Shown: positions 49,436 to 57,736, counted from the first letter of the stretch. The stretch: 64,000 bases of DNA from Chloroflexota bacterium (GCA_022826725.1 JAJDUF010000006.1:21519-85518); one strand, 5' to 3'. Numbers and translations are program-made. Notes: generated from the letters alone by a model not told the origin.

Positions 49436-50482
49436 CTACTCTACGGCCTCGACCCGCTCCACCTGCCCAGACTGCCAAGAGCGATAGCACGCCTCGACCA
49501 CCGCCAGGTCCCGCAGTCCCTCTGTGCCCGTGCTGACCGCTTCTTGCTCACCCCGTACCGCGTGTAGGAAGTCGGCAATGCTCATGTTGTAGCTATGGTC
49601 ATAGCCGTCATCGGCGATCACCACCTGCTGTCCGCCGGGTAGGTCGCCCCGGTGCAGGATCAGGCCGCCCTCCGCCGAGATGATGTCCAGGCTGCCCCGC
49701 GTGCCGTAGGCAGAGCCGACCGCCCCCCGGTCCGGCGTCCGCGTCGCCCAGCAGTACAGCGCCTCACCCAACAGCCCCGACTCGAAGCGCAGCACCACCA
49801 CCGCCGTATCCTCGGCCCGCCAATCCTCCCGCACCGTCCCGGCCAGCGCCGATACGTGCGTCACTTCACCACCCACTGGCCCCGCCAGCACGCGCAGCAT
49901 GGCGAAATAGTGCGGCCCCTGGTCCAGCAGCATCCCCCCACCGGCCTGCGCCGCGTCTTGGCGCCAGCCCCGCACCATCCAGCGCTCCTCCAGGTACCCG
50001 ATCCGATGCGCTCGCACCACCGCCGGCGTGCCGATCTCGCCGGCCGCGATCATGTCCCGCGCCCGCACCACCGGCTCCTGCACCCGTAGCTGCTCGTTGA
50101 CACACAAGATGACCCCGGCACGCTCGGCCGCAGCCAGCATCCGCCGCCCGTCGTCGAGCGTCGTCGCCATCGGCTTCTCGACCAGCACGTGCTTGCCCGC
50201 GCTCGCAGCCGCGATGGCCGGCTCCGCGTGATACGGGTGCGGCGTGCAGATGTCCACCGCCTCCACCCGCGGATCGCCCAGCAGGTCGTCGAGCGCCGTA
50301 TAGACGCGACAATCGGCGCCGGACCGCCGGGCATGGCCCGCCAGCGTCTCCGCTCGCTCCCGCACCGGATCGCACGTCGCCACGACCTCCCCTAGCTCAT
50401 GCAAGGCCGGATAAGCGCGTTCGACGCGCTCCGTAGCGACCGTCCCACACCCAATCAACCCCACTCCCACACGCATCACCAT
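49436..50482 (-). CDS. Gfo/Idh/MocA family oxidoreductase
   Basis: 348 aa from ATG 50482 (GGAG six bases upstream). NAD(P) Rossmann fold GVGLIGCGTVA, conserved VEKPMATTLDDGRRML (the EKP motif), CVNEQLRVQEP, then the C-terminal beta-sheet domain. The usual catalytic His region is in LLDQGPHYFAMLRVL. Acts on a sugar, inositol or cyclitol. It heads the minus-strand catabolic block. Confidence 0.9.
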   Translation of the reverse strand: MVMRVGVGLIGCGTVATERVERAYPALHELGEVVATCDPVRERAETLAGHARRSGADCRVYTALDDLLGDPRVEAVDICTPHPYHAEPAIAAASAGKHVLVEKPMATTLDDGRRMLAAAERAGVILCVNEQLRVQEPVVRARDMIAAGEIGTPAVVRAHRIGYLEERWMVRGWRQDAAQAGGGMLLDQGPHYFAMLRVLAGPVGGEVTHVSALAGTVREDWRAEDTAVVVLRFESGLLGEALYCWATRTPDRGAVGSAYGTRGSLDIISAEGGLILHRGDLPGGQQVVIADDGYDHSYNMSIADFLHAVRGEQEAVSTGTEGLRDLAVVEACYRSWQSGQVERVEAVE

Positions 50483-50499
50483 CAGTCACTCCTCACCGC

Positions 50500-50700
50500 T
50501 CACCAGGATAGGTACCGTCCCAGCCGTGGGGCCGCAGCGTACTGCACCCGTCCCCCCGCCGCAGCGGGGGGACCATAGGGGGGCCGGTACCCTACCACGC
50601 CCCCCTTCCCTGCGAGGGAAGGGGCCGGGTGACAGGTCAAAGCCGCACCACACCTGGCACTATCCGTGCGGTTTTGACCTGTCAGAGGTTAGGTCAAAGC
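50500..50700. repeat. Composite intergenic repeat (E, D-variant, C, B with nested hairpin)
   Basis: ACCAGGATAGGTACCGTCCC, a diverged D, a perfect type C hairpin CCCCCCGCCGCAGCGGGGGG, then a hairpin CCCTTCCCTGCGAGGGAAGG whose tail is split by the nested element at 50630-50684. Confidence 0.85.
50630..50684. mobile_element. Nested 55-bp hairpin element, type F copy 1
   Basis: Arms TGACAGGTCAAAGCCGCAC and GTGCGGTTTTGACCTGTCA are 19 bp with one mismatch, around a 17-base loop. It sits between GGCCGGG and the GGTTAGGT tail of a type B repeat, exactly where intact copies (23.6 kb, 46.6 kb) are continuous. The arms resemble those of copy 2 at 58.2 kb. A miniature, possibly transposed in trans. Confidence 0.65.
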
Positions 50701-50761
50701 CCATGCTAACCGCACCGCCACCACCTGTCCAGGCACGCGCAATGGTATCCTCACCCCGCAC

Positions 50762-52171
50762 GTGCCCGGCAGACTGCGCTTTGCCCGCACGCCGATCCGT
50801 ACCGCTGCCCTGGGAATTGTTGTGCGACAAAAACCGTCACCATCCCGCAAAGTACGCGGTCCTAACCCCTCCAAGCCGACCCTGCCCTTACCGCCCCGCT
50901 TCCTCACCATCGCCGACTTGCCAGGCACCAGCGTCCAGGCGGAGGAGTATTCGCGCCTCATCGGCGCCTGGGGCGAGGCCTCTGCGCTGATCGGCCGCCG
51001 CTGGGAGGAGCTTGGCCTCACCCTGCTCGAAAAGCGCCTACCCTGGTCCGTCCCGCTCGGCGCCGGCCGCACCGCCACCATCACCCACCTCATCAGCGTC
51101 GATTCCGGCCCCGACGCCGGCCCGGCCCTCCACACCGCCGGCGTGTCGGCTCCGGACCTCTTGCTCCTCGGCACCCTGGGACGCAGCGGCCGGCTGGTTA
51201 TCCAGGCCGCCGATTTCAAAGTCTCGCTCGATACGGCCAACCCGCAGCAGGTGTCGGCGGCGCGCCTGGCCGGCAACCTGCCGCGCATCGCCAGCGAAGT
51301 GCCGGACGTCGCCGCAACCATCCTCGCGCAGTCTCCCTCCGCTGCGTACCGCGAGGCGCTAACCAACCTGATGGCCGGCAACGTCGGCAGCACCATCGTT
51401 CCCGAAGGCATCTTCATCGCGCCGGACAGCGCCTTCAACCGCTGGCTCCACCAGTTGCTCGCCAACGTCCGCCCCGGTGTCCGGCTGCCCCGGCTGCCGC
51501 GCGGCGCCCCGGCCATGCGCTCCCGCAGCGACGGCTTCCAGCTCTTGGCGCACCTCGAACCGGTAGCGCCGGCAACCATGCTGGGCACCCTCGAAGGCTG
51601 GTCCGAGGCCGGGCGGCTGGCAACACTCGATGGCCAGTGCCTCGACGCGCAAGAGCTAACGCTCGCCGAGCGCTATTGGCGGCTGGGCGCCGGCCTCCAC
51701 GGGGCCCTGCGTACCCTCTACCGCCCCGTCCTCGCCCAGCTCCCGACCGATTGGGATACTGCGCCGGCCCTCGCCCGGCTCATGCGCCGCGTGCGGCCCA
51801 CCGCCGCCGCGGCCCTCCTCAGCGCGCTGGCCCGCGCCGTCGAGCAGCGCCGCCCACAATGGGCACGCGAAAAGGAAGTCCTGCGCTGTCCCGTCGGCTT
51901 CCGCGCCTGGCTCCGCCGTGCCGAGCGAGCCGGTTTCGAGGTCGAGACCGGCGAGTTCGCCGGCACCGTGCGCCGCAAGCATGGCTCGCTGGCCGCCAGC
52001 CACCGCCAACGCGTCACTGTGGCTGCGCGTCAACTCCACCAGCAACGGCAGACCAACCGGCAGGTGCTCACCGCGCTAGAAGCCCGTAGCAGCGAATGGC
52101 TCGCCGCCACCGACGAGGACATCACAGCAGCCCTAGCCCAGCTACAAGAAGAAGCAGCATCCGAGGAGTAA
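50762..52171 (+). CDS. Hypothetical protein, candidate PD-(D/E)XK nuclease fold
   Basis: 469 aa from a weakly supported GTG; the first ~50 residues are basic and low in complexity. The central part has a possible nuclease core: Glu in LIGAWGEASALIG, then APDLLLLGTL and, ~17 residues on, RLVIQAADFKVSLDTANPQQ, which gives the P-D...D-x-K pattern. The C-terminal half is helical with many Arg/Ala (LRRVRPTAAAALLSALARAV) and ends acidic. No family recognised with certainty and no partner gene. It is flanked by repeats on both sides. Confidence 0.6.
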   Translation: MPGRLRFARTPIRTAALGIVVRQKPSPSRKVRGPNPSKPTLPLPPRFLTIADLPGTSVQAEEYSRLIGAWGEASALIGRRWEELGLTLLEKRLPWSVPLGAGRTATITHLISVDSGPDAGPALHTAGVSAPDLLLLGTLGRSGRLVIQAADFKVSLDTANPQQVSAARLAGNLPRIASEVPDVAATILAQSPSAAYREALTNLMAGNVGSTIVPEGIFIAPDSAFNRWLHQLLANVRPGVRLPRLPRGAPAMRSRSDGFQLLAHLEPVAPATMLGTLEGWSEAGRLATLDGQCLDAQELTLAERYWRLGAGLHGALRTLYRPVLAQLPTDWDTAPALARLMRRVRPTAAAALLSALARAVEQRRPQWAREKEVLRCPVGFRAWLRRAERAGFEVETGEFAGTVRRKHGSLAASHRQRVTVAARQLHQQRQTNRQVLTALEARSSEWLAATDEDITAALAQLQEEAASEE

Positions 52172-52173
52172 CC

Positions 52174-52470
52174 ACCTGTAGGGGCGCAACATGTTGCGCC
52201 CGTCCCCCTACGGCCCCGCCCCCTGGCTCCCCGCAGAAAACCTACCCTTGTCAACCCCCTCTCCCCCTGGGAGAGGGCCGGGGTGAGGGCAGCAGTCACC
52301 CCTCCCTATCGCTCGGCGGTGGAACGGGAACCGGCTGACTAGGATAGGTAGAGGCCAAGCCGTAGGGGGACGGGCGCCCTGGCGGCTCCCCCGTCCCCCC
52401 GTAATTTCGGTGGAAGCTGCAATCCCCCCTCTCCAACATTTGGAGAGGGGGCCAGGGGGTGAGGCGCCCG
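52174..52470. repeat. Composite intergenic repeat (D, E, B, B, E-D, B)
   Basis: The 305-bp gap begins with a perfect type D palindrome (52182-52201), then GCAGAAAACCTACCCTTG, CTCTCCCCCTGGGAGAG, a decayed B, GACTAGGATAGGTAGAGGCC, AAGCCGTAGGGGGACGGGCG, and CTCTCCAACATTTGGAGAG with its GGTGAGGC tail. Confidence 0.85.
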
Positions 52471-52476
52471 TCCCCC

Positions 52477-53040
52477 CTACGCCGTCGGAGCTAGCCGTTG
52501 CAGCAGCGGCTTCAGCACGATCAGCGCAATCAACGCCGGCACCAGCATCTCAGCGGACCGCGCGGTGTGTTCGAGCAGCGGCAGCAGCCAGTCCAGCAAC
52601 GCCGTCTGGCCACCGACCAGCTCCAGCAGAGACAAGAACGGCGCCGCCCAGGCCGATCCCGCGGCGCCGACCACCCAGTCCACTGCCGCCACCAGCACCG
52701 CCGTCGCGCCCCCGCTCCCTACCACCAGCGCCGGCACGACCGCCAGCCCCGCCGCCAACAGCCACCACTGCGCCACCCCGTTGTGCTGTGCTGGCGGCAG
52801 CGGCGCCTCTTGCGCTGGCAGCGCGCCGATAATCCCCGGCAGCAGGTCCGGCGTCTGCGCCTGCTCCGGGCCGGCCCACAACGCCTGCTCGATACTCAGC
52901 CAGCGTGCCCACTCCCGCGTGCAGTCCGCGCACTGCCGCACGTGCCGCGGCGCCGCCGTCTCACCGGCCGCAGCCGCCCGCGCCGCCAGCCCCGGCAAGC
53001 GTCGGCGGGTGAACGCACAGATCAAGGCACCCAAGCGCAT
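52477..53040 (-). CDS. Anti-sigma factor-like membrane protein
   Basis: 187 aa starting 19 bp inside the sigma gene. The N-terminal part has PRHVRQCADCTREWARWLSI, an H-x3-C-x2-C zinc-binding pattern of anti-sigma (ZAS/zf-HC2) proteins. Two or three hydrophobic segments follow (WWLLAAGLAVVPALVVGSGG; AVDWVVGAAGSAWAAPFLSL; LVPALIALIVLKPLL). It should hold the co-transcribed ECF sigma factor at the membrane. What signal releases it is not evident. Confidence 0.82.
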   Translation of the reverse strand: MRLGALICAFTRRRLPGLAARAAAAGETAAPRHVRQCADCTREWARWLSIEQALWAGPEQAQTPDLLPGIIGALPAQEAPLPPAQHNGVAQWWLLAAGLAVVPALVVGSGGATAVLVAAVDWVVGAAGSAWAAPFLSLLELVGGQTALLDWLLPLLEHTARSAEMLVPALIALIVLKPLLQRLAPTA

Positions 53041-53741
53041 CGCATCCCGCTCCCGTCTAGCATCGCTGGTCGGTCCAGCCGGACGTGTGCCCGCGCGGGC
53101 GGTTCGTCCTCGGGACCGGTCGGCACATCAACCGCCGGCCGCCCCGGCCACTGCTGTTCGAGCCGCTGCTTCAGCTCCGCCTTGGCTCGGTACAGATGCG
53201 TCTTCACCGTCCCCAGCGGCAGCTCCAGTATCTCCGCAATCTCGTCATAGGACAACTCGCGCAAATAATACAGCACCAACACCGCCCGGTAGCGTTCCGG
53301 CAGCAAGTCCACTTGCTCCCAGAGCCACTCCCGCAGCTCCCCCGCCTCGGCCTCGCGCACCGGATCGCCTTCCCGCGCCGGCAGCGCCGCCGCCACCGCC
53401 TCACCGTCCGCCACCCGTGGCCCCTGCCGCCGCAGCGCGTCCTGCCGGTTCAGACTCAGGTTGTAGACAATCCGGTACAGCCACGTGCCAAAGCGCGACT
53501 GACCGCGAAACCGCGGCAGCGCCTGCCACGCCCGGATAAACGCCTCTTGGGCCACGTCGGCAGCCTCTTCTGGATTCCGCAACAGCCGCAAGGCCAGCGC
53601 GTAGGCCGTTCCCTGATACGCCTGCACCAGCACCGCAAAGGCCTGCTGGTCCCCGCCTTGACTGCGCCGGACCATCTCGGTCTCGTCCGCCCCCGGCGCA
53701 ATCGCCGCTACCCTGTCCGAGCCTCCGTTTTGCTGCGCCAC
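53022..53741 (-). CDS. ECF RNA polymerase sigma factor
   Basis: 239 aa from GTG 53741 (GGAG six bases upstream); four more codons are possible 5'. Complete region 2 (QQAFAVLVQAYQGTAYALAL, EEAADVAQEAFIRAWQALPR, RFGTWLYRIVYNLSLNR) and region 4 (LPERYRAVLVLYYLRELSYD, EIAEILELPLGTVKTHLY). A ~40-residue Pro/Arg tail follows. Overlaps the anti-sigma gene by 19 bp, so the two are translated in step. Confidence 0.92.
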   Translation of the reverse strand: MAQQNGGSDRVAAIAPGADETEMVRRSQGGDQQAFAVLVQAYQGTAYALALRLLRNPEEAADVAQEAFIRAWQALPRFRGQSRFGTWLYRIVYNLSLNRQDALRRQGPRVADGEAVAAALPAREGDPVREAEAGELREWLWEQVDLLPERYRAVLVLYYLRELSYDEIAEILELPLGTVKTHLYRAKAELKQRLEQQWPGRPAVDVPTGPEDEPPARAHVRLDRPAMLDGSGMRCAWVP

Positions 53742-53901
53742 CGCTCTCTCCACCTCGGTTCCGCCGTCCGCGGCCCCCGCGGCCGCTCCGGTCTCTGCCC
53801 CTTAGACCACCCACCCCCCAAAAGGTTTCAACCAGCCTCACTCCCCATTGTACCCCCGCACCACCAACCTGGGATTTATATACGGAACTTGACACTCGGT
53901 A

Positions 53902-54135
53902 TCAGGTCTTAGTAGGCCGGAAGAGCGATCGCACCCGCCAGAGGGCCACCAATCCCTTCCAGGCGCCCCGGAAGGTGATGGCCGCGACTTGGAAGCTAAT
54001 CCCAGAAACGAGCACCTCGCCTTGCTGGTCATGGACCTCGACTTCCTGACGTCCACCAGGATGTGACCAGATCGCAATGACAAAAGTGGGTGGTGGCCGA
54101 GCAGGCGGCGGCGAGGCGAGGTTCTCTGGTTGCAT
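53902..54135 (-). CDS. Small hypothetical protein
   Basis: 77 aa from ATG 54135; AAGGAG lies 11 bases upstream and immediately follows the TAA of the interrupted gene. MQPENLASPPPARPPPTFVI, AIWSHPGGRQEVEVHDQQGE, VAAITFRGAWKGLVALWRVR. Proline-rich start then a likely small beta-strand domain. Not recognised. Probably co-transcribed with the interrupted ORF upstream. Confidence 0.5.
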   Translation of the reverse strand: MQPENLASPPPARPPPTFVIAIWSHPGGRQEVEVHDQQGEVLVSGISFQVAAITFRGAWKGLVALWRVRSLFRPTKT

Positions 54136-54150
54136 CCGTTCGCTCACTCC

Positions 54151-54513
54151 TTAGCGTCGCGGCGGACGCTTCGGGGCCAGTGCCGCTTGTTTAGCCGCCT
54201 CGCCGCCGTGCCCCTGCCACCAATCGTCAGTTGCCCGTTTGTATTGGGCGTATTTCCTCGTCTTCCCTTTACCTGGCCGTTTCTGTCGGAGGTCGCTGCC
54301 TATCCGTCCGAGCGCGGACTGCGGTAGCCAGCGGGTATCGCCGACATATACCGGCCGCCAGTGTTCATTGATGGGTTCCTAGAACGCGCGATCCCTGCCG
54401 ATGGCCTTCACCATGGGGTTGGTGGTATAGCCAAGTTTTTCAACGGCGGCATTGACCACCCGCAAGGGAACGTGCGTTCGCTCCAGTTCCGCTACCGAAC
54501 CAGCTAAGTCCAT
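54151..54513 (-). pseudogene. Small gene of unknown function interrupted by an in-frame TAG
   Basis: Starting at ATG 54513 the frame reads MDLAGSVAELERTHVPLRVV, NAAVEKLGYTTNPMVKAIGR, DRAF, then TAG (54381-54379), and then stays open for 75 more codons: EPINEHWRPVYVGDTRWLPQ, SALGRIGSDLRQKRPGKGKT, KYAQYKRATDDWWQGHGGE, to TAA at 54151. A 120-codon gene with one nonsense codon fits best. A -10/-35 pair lies upstream and a second small gene follows 15 bases later. Function unknown. Confidence 0.55.
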
Positions 54514-54676
54514 ACCACCACCCTCTTTTCCCGCGCGCATCACCATGGCCCCAGCGCGGCGATGGTGCTACTGATTGTGAACACGGCACACACCGTTCAC
54601 TGGCTACTCAGGGCTGTAGCTCCCCCCAGGTTCGTACATAGAACGTCCAATCGCCCTATACCTCTGACGGCCGTAA

Positions 54677-54706
54677 AATATAAACGAATGTACACCACTA
54701 AGTCAA
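54677..54706 (-). promoter_or_regulatory. Promoter for the interrupted small gene
   Basis: On the minus strand TTGACT (54706-54701), 18-bp spacer, TATATT (54682-54677). It implies a leader of ~155 bases before the ATG at 54513, in which GTTCTATGTACGAAC is a short inverted repeat. Confidence 0.5.
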
Positions 54707-54777
54707 CACCTTCCGCCGTCATTCTCAATAAGCGCCGATGTGCCGGGCCCAACCCAATCGCGTGCTCCCGGCCCCGC

Positions 54778-54990
54778 CCCGTCATTCCCGCGCCAGCGGG
54801 AATCTACTCCCCCTCTCTATCGCTCCGCGATGGAGAGGGGGCCGGGGGGTGAGGTCCGCGCCATGCTCCCCGTCAGAGGGTGAGTCCCAAGACAACCATC
54901 CTGTGCATCCTGTCCATCCATGTCAATATCCCCCCTCCACCAAACACAAACCCCCTCTCCACCATGTGGAGAGGGGGCCAGGGGGTGAGG
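54778..54990. repeat. Intergenic repeats (A, B, B)
   Basis: A type A joined to a type B (CTCTATCGCTCCGCGATGGA), then GTCAGAGGGTGAGTCC and ATCCTGTGCATCCTGTCCAT, then a second type B (CTCTCCACCATGTGGAGAG). They fill the space between the promoter above and the hsp20 stop codon. Confidence 0.85.
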
Positions 54991-55004
54991 CCTACGCCTG
55001 CCGG

Positions 55005-55457
55005 TTAGCTGCCGGTCGTCTCGATAGTAATGCGCCGCGGTCGCTGGGCACGCGCTTTCGGCAGCGTCAGTTGCAAGATGCCCTGCTCCAGCTTGGCCTT
55101 CACCTCGCTCCCCTCCACCTCGCCCGGCAGCCGCCAGGCAAAGCGGAACTCGCGCGGCTGAATGCCCTGCCAGATGGCAGCCGCCTTCTCCGGCACCTCC
55201 CACGCGCTCTTGCCGCTAATCGAGACCACGTCACCCTGCAGCGAAATGTCCAGCTTGTCGGCCTGCGCGCCGGGCACCGCGACGTACAGCTCGTAGCCCT
55301 CCTCGGTCTCGTACAAGCTCGGCACCCCGCCCGCCACCATCCGCTCGTCGCCTTCCACAAATCGCGGAAACACGACGCTCTCGCGGAACAGCTTGTCCAC
55401 CATCTCGCTCAACGGCCGCCCGGTCCCAAACGGGTTGTGTCGCGTGATGTTCTCCAT
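55005..55457 (-). CDS. Hsp20/alpha-crystallin family small heat-shock protein
   Basis: 150 aa. N-terminal arm with MVDKLFRESVVFPRF, then the alpha-crystallin domain: PSLYETEEGYELYVAVPGA, DISLQGDVVSISGKSAW, FRFAWRLPGEVEGSEVKAKL and the conserved GILQLTLPKA. ATP-independent holdase. The I-x-I-type tail is present as ITIET. Its leader has a promoter and a 7-7-7 inverted repeat that may be its regulator's site. Confidence 0.92.
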   Translation of the reverse strand: MENITRHNPFGTGRPLSEMVDKLFRESVVFPRFVEGDERMVAGGVPSLYETEEGYELYVAVPGAQADKLDISLQGDVVSISGKSAWEVPEKAAAIWQGIQPREFRFAWRLPGEVEGSEVKAKLEQGILQLTLPKARAQRPRRITIETTGS

Positions 55458-55516
55458 CGTCCTCTACCTCCTACGGCTCGTAGCACCGGCCGTCACTGGC
55501 CGGCCTATCAACTCTC

Positions 55517-55537
55517 GTCACCGCCCATTCCGGTGAC
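55517..55537 (-). promoter_or_regulatory. Inverted repeat in the hsp20 leader
   Basis: GTCACCG and CGGTGAC, perfect 7-bp arms with a 7-base spacer, just downstream of the hsp20 -10. Not the CIRCE sequence. A candidate operator. Confidence 0.45.
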
Positions 55538-55543
55538 ACTTCT

Positions 55544-55572
55544 ATCCTATCACCTTATTCTTCTTGTGTCAA
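55544..55572 (-). promoter_or_regulatory. hsp20 promoter
   Basis: On the minus strand a consensus TTGACA (55572-55567), 17-bp spacer, TAGGAT (55549-55544). Confidence 0.6.
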
Positions 55573-55611
55573 TAGTTCTGATGGTGATACTGTCAACTCT
55601 TGCCGAGCCGC

Positions 55612-55617
55612 TATAAT
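55612..55617 (+). promoter_or_regulatory. -10 box of the hydroxyacid dehydrogenase gene
   Basis: A consensus TATAAT 30 bases before ATG 55647, with GAGGAGGT as ribosome site in between. No convincing -35. Confidence 0.5.
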
Positions 55618-55646
55618 GCCACCACACCGAGAGGAGGTGCGACCCC

Positions 55647-56633
55647 ATGAAAATCGTCATCCCCGACGACTATCCCCCCGCCTACGCCGACTACCCCGAC
55701 GAGGTGGCCCGGCTGCAAGCCGCCGGCGACGTCGCGCTCTACGATACGCGCGCCGCCGACCGCGACGAGTTGGTCGCCCGCTTGGCCGACGCCGACGTCG
55801 CCGTGACCGTGCGCGCCTACACCGTGTTCGACGCCGACTTGCTCGCCCGCCTGCCCAAGCTCAAGCTCATCGCCATCGTCGGCACCGGCACCGACCAGGT
55901 GGACCTACCGGCCGCCACCGAGCACGGTGTCCTCGCCTGCAATGCCCCCGGCGCCACCACCCAATCCGTCGCCGAGCTGACCATTGCCCTCATGTTCGCC
56001 GCCGCCCGCCGCCTCCCGCTCACCGACCGCATGGTGCGCGGCGGCACCTGGTATCACGAGCAGGGCTGGGAGCTGCGCGGCAAGACCCTGGGCCTCGTCG
56101 GCCTCGGCCTCATCGGGCAGCAGGTGGCCCGCATGGGCCAGGCCCTCGGCATGAAGGTCATCGCCTGGAGCCTCACCCACGATGCCGAACGCGCCGCCGC
56201 CTGCGGCGCCGAGTTGGTGTCGTTCGACGAGGTGCTCAGTACGGCGCACGTCCTGTCCCTGCACCTCCGCGCCACCGACCGCACCGCCAACATCATCGGC
56301 GCCCGCGAGCTATCGCTGCTCCGCCCCGGCGCCCTGCTCGTGAACACGGCTCGCGCGGCCCTAATTGACGAGCAGGCGCTCCTCGACGCCCTCGACCACG
56401 GTCCGCTGGCCGTAGCCGGCCTCGACGTGTACTGGCAAGAGCCGCTCCCGCCCAACCATCCCCTGCTCACCCGCGACAACGCGATCCTGGCCCCGCACAT
56501 CGCCTGGGTCACCGACGTCGGCTCGGCCAATCAGGTCCGCCTGCCCGTGGACAACGTGCTGGCCTACATCGCCGGCCAGCCCCAGCACGCCGTCAACCCC
56601 GACGCTCTCCAACACCCCCGCCAGCAGCGATAA
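55647..56633 (+). CDS. D-isomer specific 2-hydroxyacid dehydrogenase family protein
   Basis: 328 aa. NAD domain LGLVGLGLIGQQVARMGQAL; substrate-binding and catalytic residues: Arg in VNTARAALIDEQALLDAL, Glu in GLDVYWQEPLPPNHPLL, His in LAPHIAWVTD. IVGTGTDQVDLPAA and GATTQSVAELTIAL are typical. Reduces a 2-keto acid (glyoxylate, hydroxypyruvate or phosphoglycerate are all possible). Divergent from hsp20. Confidence 0.9.
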   Translation: MKIVIPDDYPPAYADYPDEVARLQAAGDVALYDTRAADRDELVARLADADVAVTVRAYTVFDADLLARLPKLKLIAIVGTGTDQVDLPAATEHGVLACNAPGATTQSVAELTIALMFAAARRLPLTDRMVRGGTWYHEQGWELRGKTLGLVGLGLIGQQVARMGQALGMKVIAWSLTHDAERAAACGAELVSFDEVLSTAHVLSLHLRATDRTANIIGARELSLLRPGALLVNTARAALIDEQALLDALDHGPLAVAGLDVYWQEPLPPNHPLLTRDNAILAPHIAWVTDVGSANQVRLPVDNVLAYIAGQPQHAVNPDALQHPRQQR

Positions 56634-56639
56634 CGCGCC

Positions 56640-56785
56640 CCCTCCCCCGCCGCAGCGGGGGAGGGTTGGGGCGGGGGCTACCATGGCCCCGCCATCCCTG
56701 TAGGGGCGTCCCTTGTGGACACCCTGGCCTCACCCTCGCCGCACACCCCCTCTCCACCATGTGGAGAGGGGGCCGGGGGGTGAGG
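56640..56785. repeat. Intergenic repeats (C-like, D-variant, B)
   Basis: CCCCTCCCCCGCCGCAGCGG with GGGAGGG, then TGTAGGGGCGTCCCTTGTGG (D variant shared with 41.0 kb), then a type B hairpin CTCTCCACCATGTGGAGAG. Confidence 0.85.
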
Positions 56786-56808
56786 TCCGCCGCTAACCGG
56801 AGGCCACA

Positions 56809-57633
56809 ATGCCCGATCAGCCTACCCGCCCCCTGATCGCCAGCCCCCGCAATCCGCGGATCATGCAGATCCGCAAGCTCGCCACGCGCAAGGAGCGCAC
56901 CCGCAGCGGCCTGTTCTTTGCCGAGGGCATTCGGCTCGTGGCCGAGGCCGTTCGCAGCGGCAGCGAGATCGCGTCCCTGATCGTCGCCCCGGAGCTATTG
57001 ACCAGCCACTTTGCCCACGACCTGCTCGCTCGCCAGGTGGACCGCGCCGTGCCCCGCCTGGCGGTCACGGCCGCGGTGATGCAAAGCCTCTCGGCGCGCC
57101 AGCACCCCCAGGGACTCGCGGCCGTCGTGCGCCAGCGCTGGCACCCCCTCGCCACCGTGCGCCCGGAGGACGAGCTATGCTGGGTCGCCCTCGACGCTCC
57201 CCAGGACCCCGGCAACGTCGGCACCATCCTCCGCACGCTCGACGCGGTTGGCGGCGCCGGGCTGATCCTCCTCGGCGATGCCACCGACCCGTACCACCCT
57301 GCCGCCGTGCGCGCCAGCATGGGCGCCATCTGTACCCAGCGCTTGGTCCGCACGACGTTCGCCGACCTCTGCGCCTGGAAGCAAGCACACGGCTACCGCC
57401 TCGTCGGCACCGCCGTCACCGCATCGCGCGACTACGACGCCGTTTCCTACACTGCCCCGCTCGTCCTGCTCATGGGCAGCGAGCGCGAAGGGCTACCGGC
57501 CGACCTCGCGGCCGCCTGCGACGACCTGCTGCGCCTCCCCATGGTCGGCCACGTCGACTCGCTCAACCTCGCCGTAGCCACCGGCGTCGTGCTCTACGAG
57601 CTATTCCGCCATCGACAGCGCTCCGCGTCCTAG
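56809..57633 (+). CDS. TrmH/SpoU family RNA 2'-O-methyltransferase
   Basis: 274 aa. N-terminal substrate-binding domain (SPRNPRIMQIRKLATRKERT, GLFFAEGIRLVAEAV), then the SPOUT knot with CWVALDAPQDPGNVGTILRT (motif 1), LLMGSEREGLP (motif 2) and LPMVGHVDSLNLAVATGVVL (motif 3). Methylates tRNA or 23S rRNA ribose; the RlmB-like branch fits length. Start after a type B repeat. Confidence 0.92.
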   Translation: MPDQPTRPLIASPRNPRIMQIRKLATRKERTRSGLFFAEGIRLVAEAVRSGSEIASLIVAPELLTSHFAHDLLARQVDRAVPRLAVTAAVMQSLSARQHPQGLAAVVRQRWHPLATVRPEDELCWVALDAPQDPGNVGTILRTLDAVGGAGLILLGDATDPYHPAAVRASMGAICTQRLVRTTFADLCAWKQAHGYRLVGTAVTASRDYDAVSYTAPLVLLMGSEREGLPADLAAACDDLLRLPMVGHVDSLNLAVATGVVLYELFRHRQRSAS

Positions 57634-57649
57634 CGCCCCCCTCACCCCC

Positions 57650-57715
57650 GTTTGTCATGCCCTCAAGGGTAGGAATCCACGTCCCCCCGCGCTGAGGAGG
57701 GGCCACAGGGGGGCG
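57650..57715. repeat. Intergenic repeat (A-like, C)
   Basis: TTGTCATGCCCTCAAGGGTA with GGAATCC, then a degenerate C (GTCCCCCCGCGCTGAGGAGG). Confidence 0.75.
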
Positions 57716-57736
57716 GTGTGAGCCGCCGCCAGCCCG

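Noticed and set aside
54817..55203. 128-aa ORF opposite/overlapping hsp20
   Set aside because: Shadow of hsp20 that runs into two type B repeats; ends with the same repeat-derived peptide as the deacetylase.
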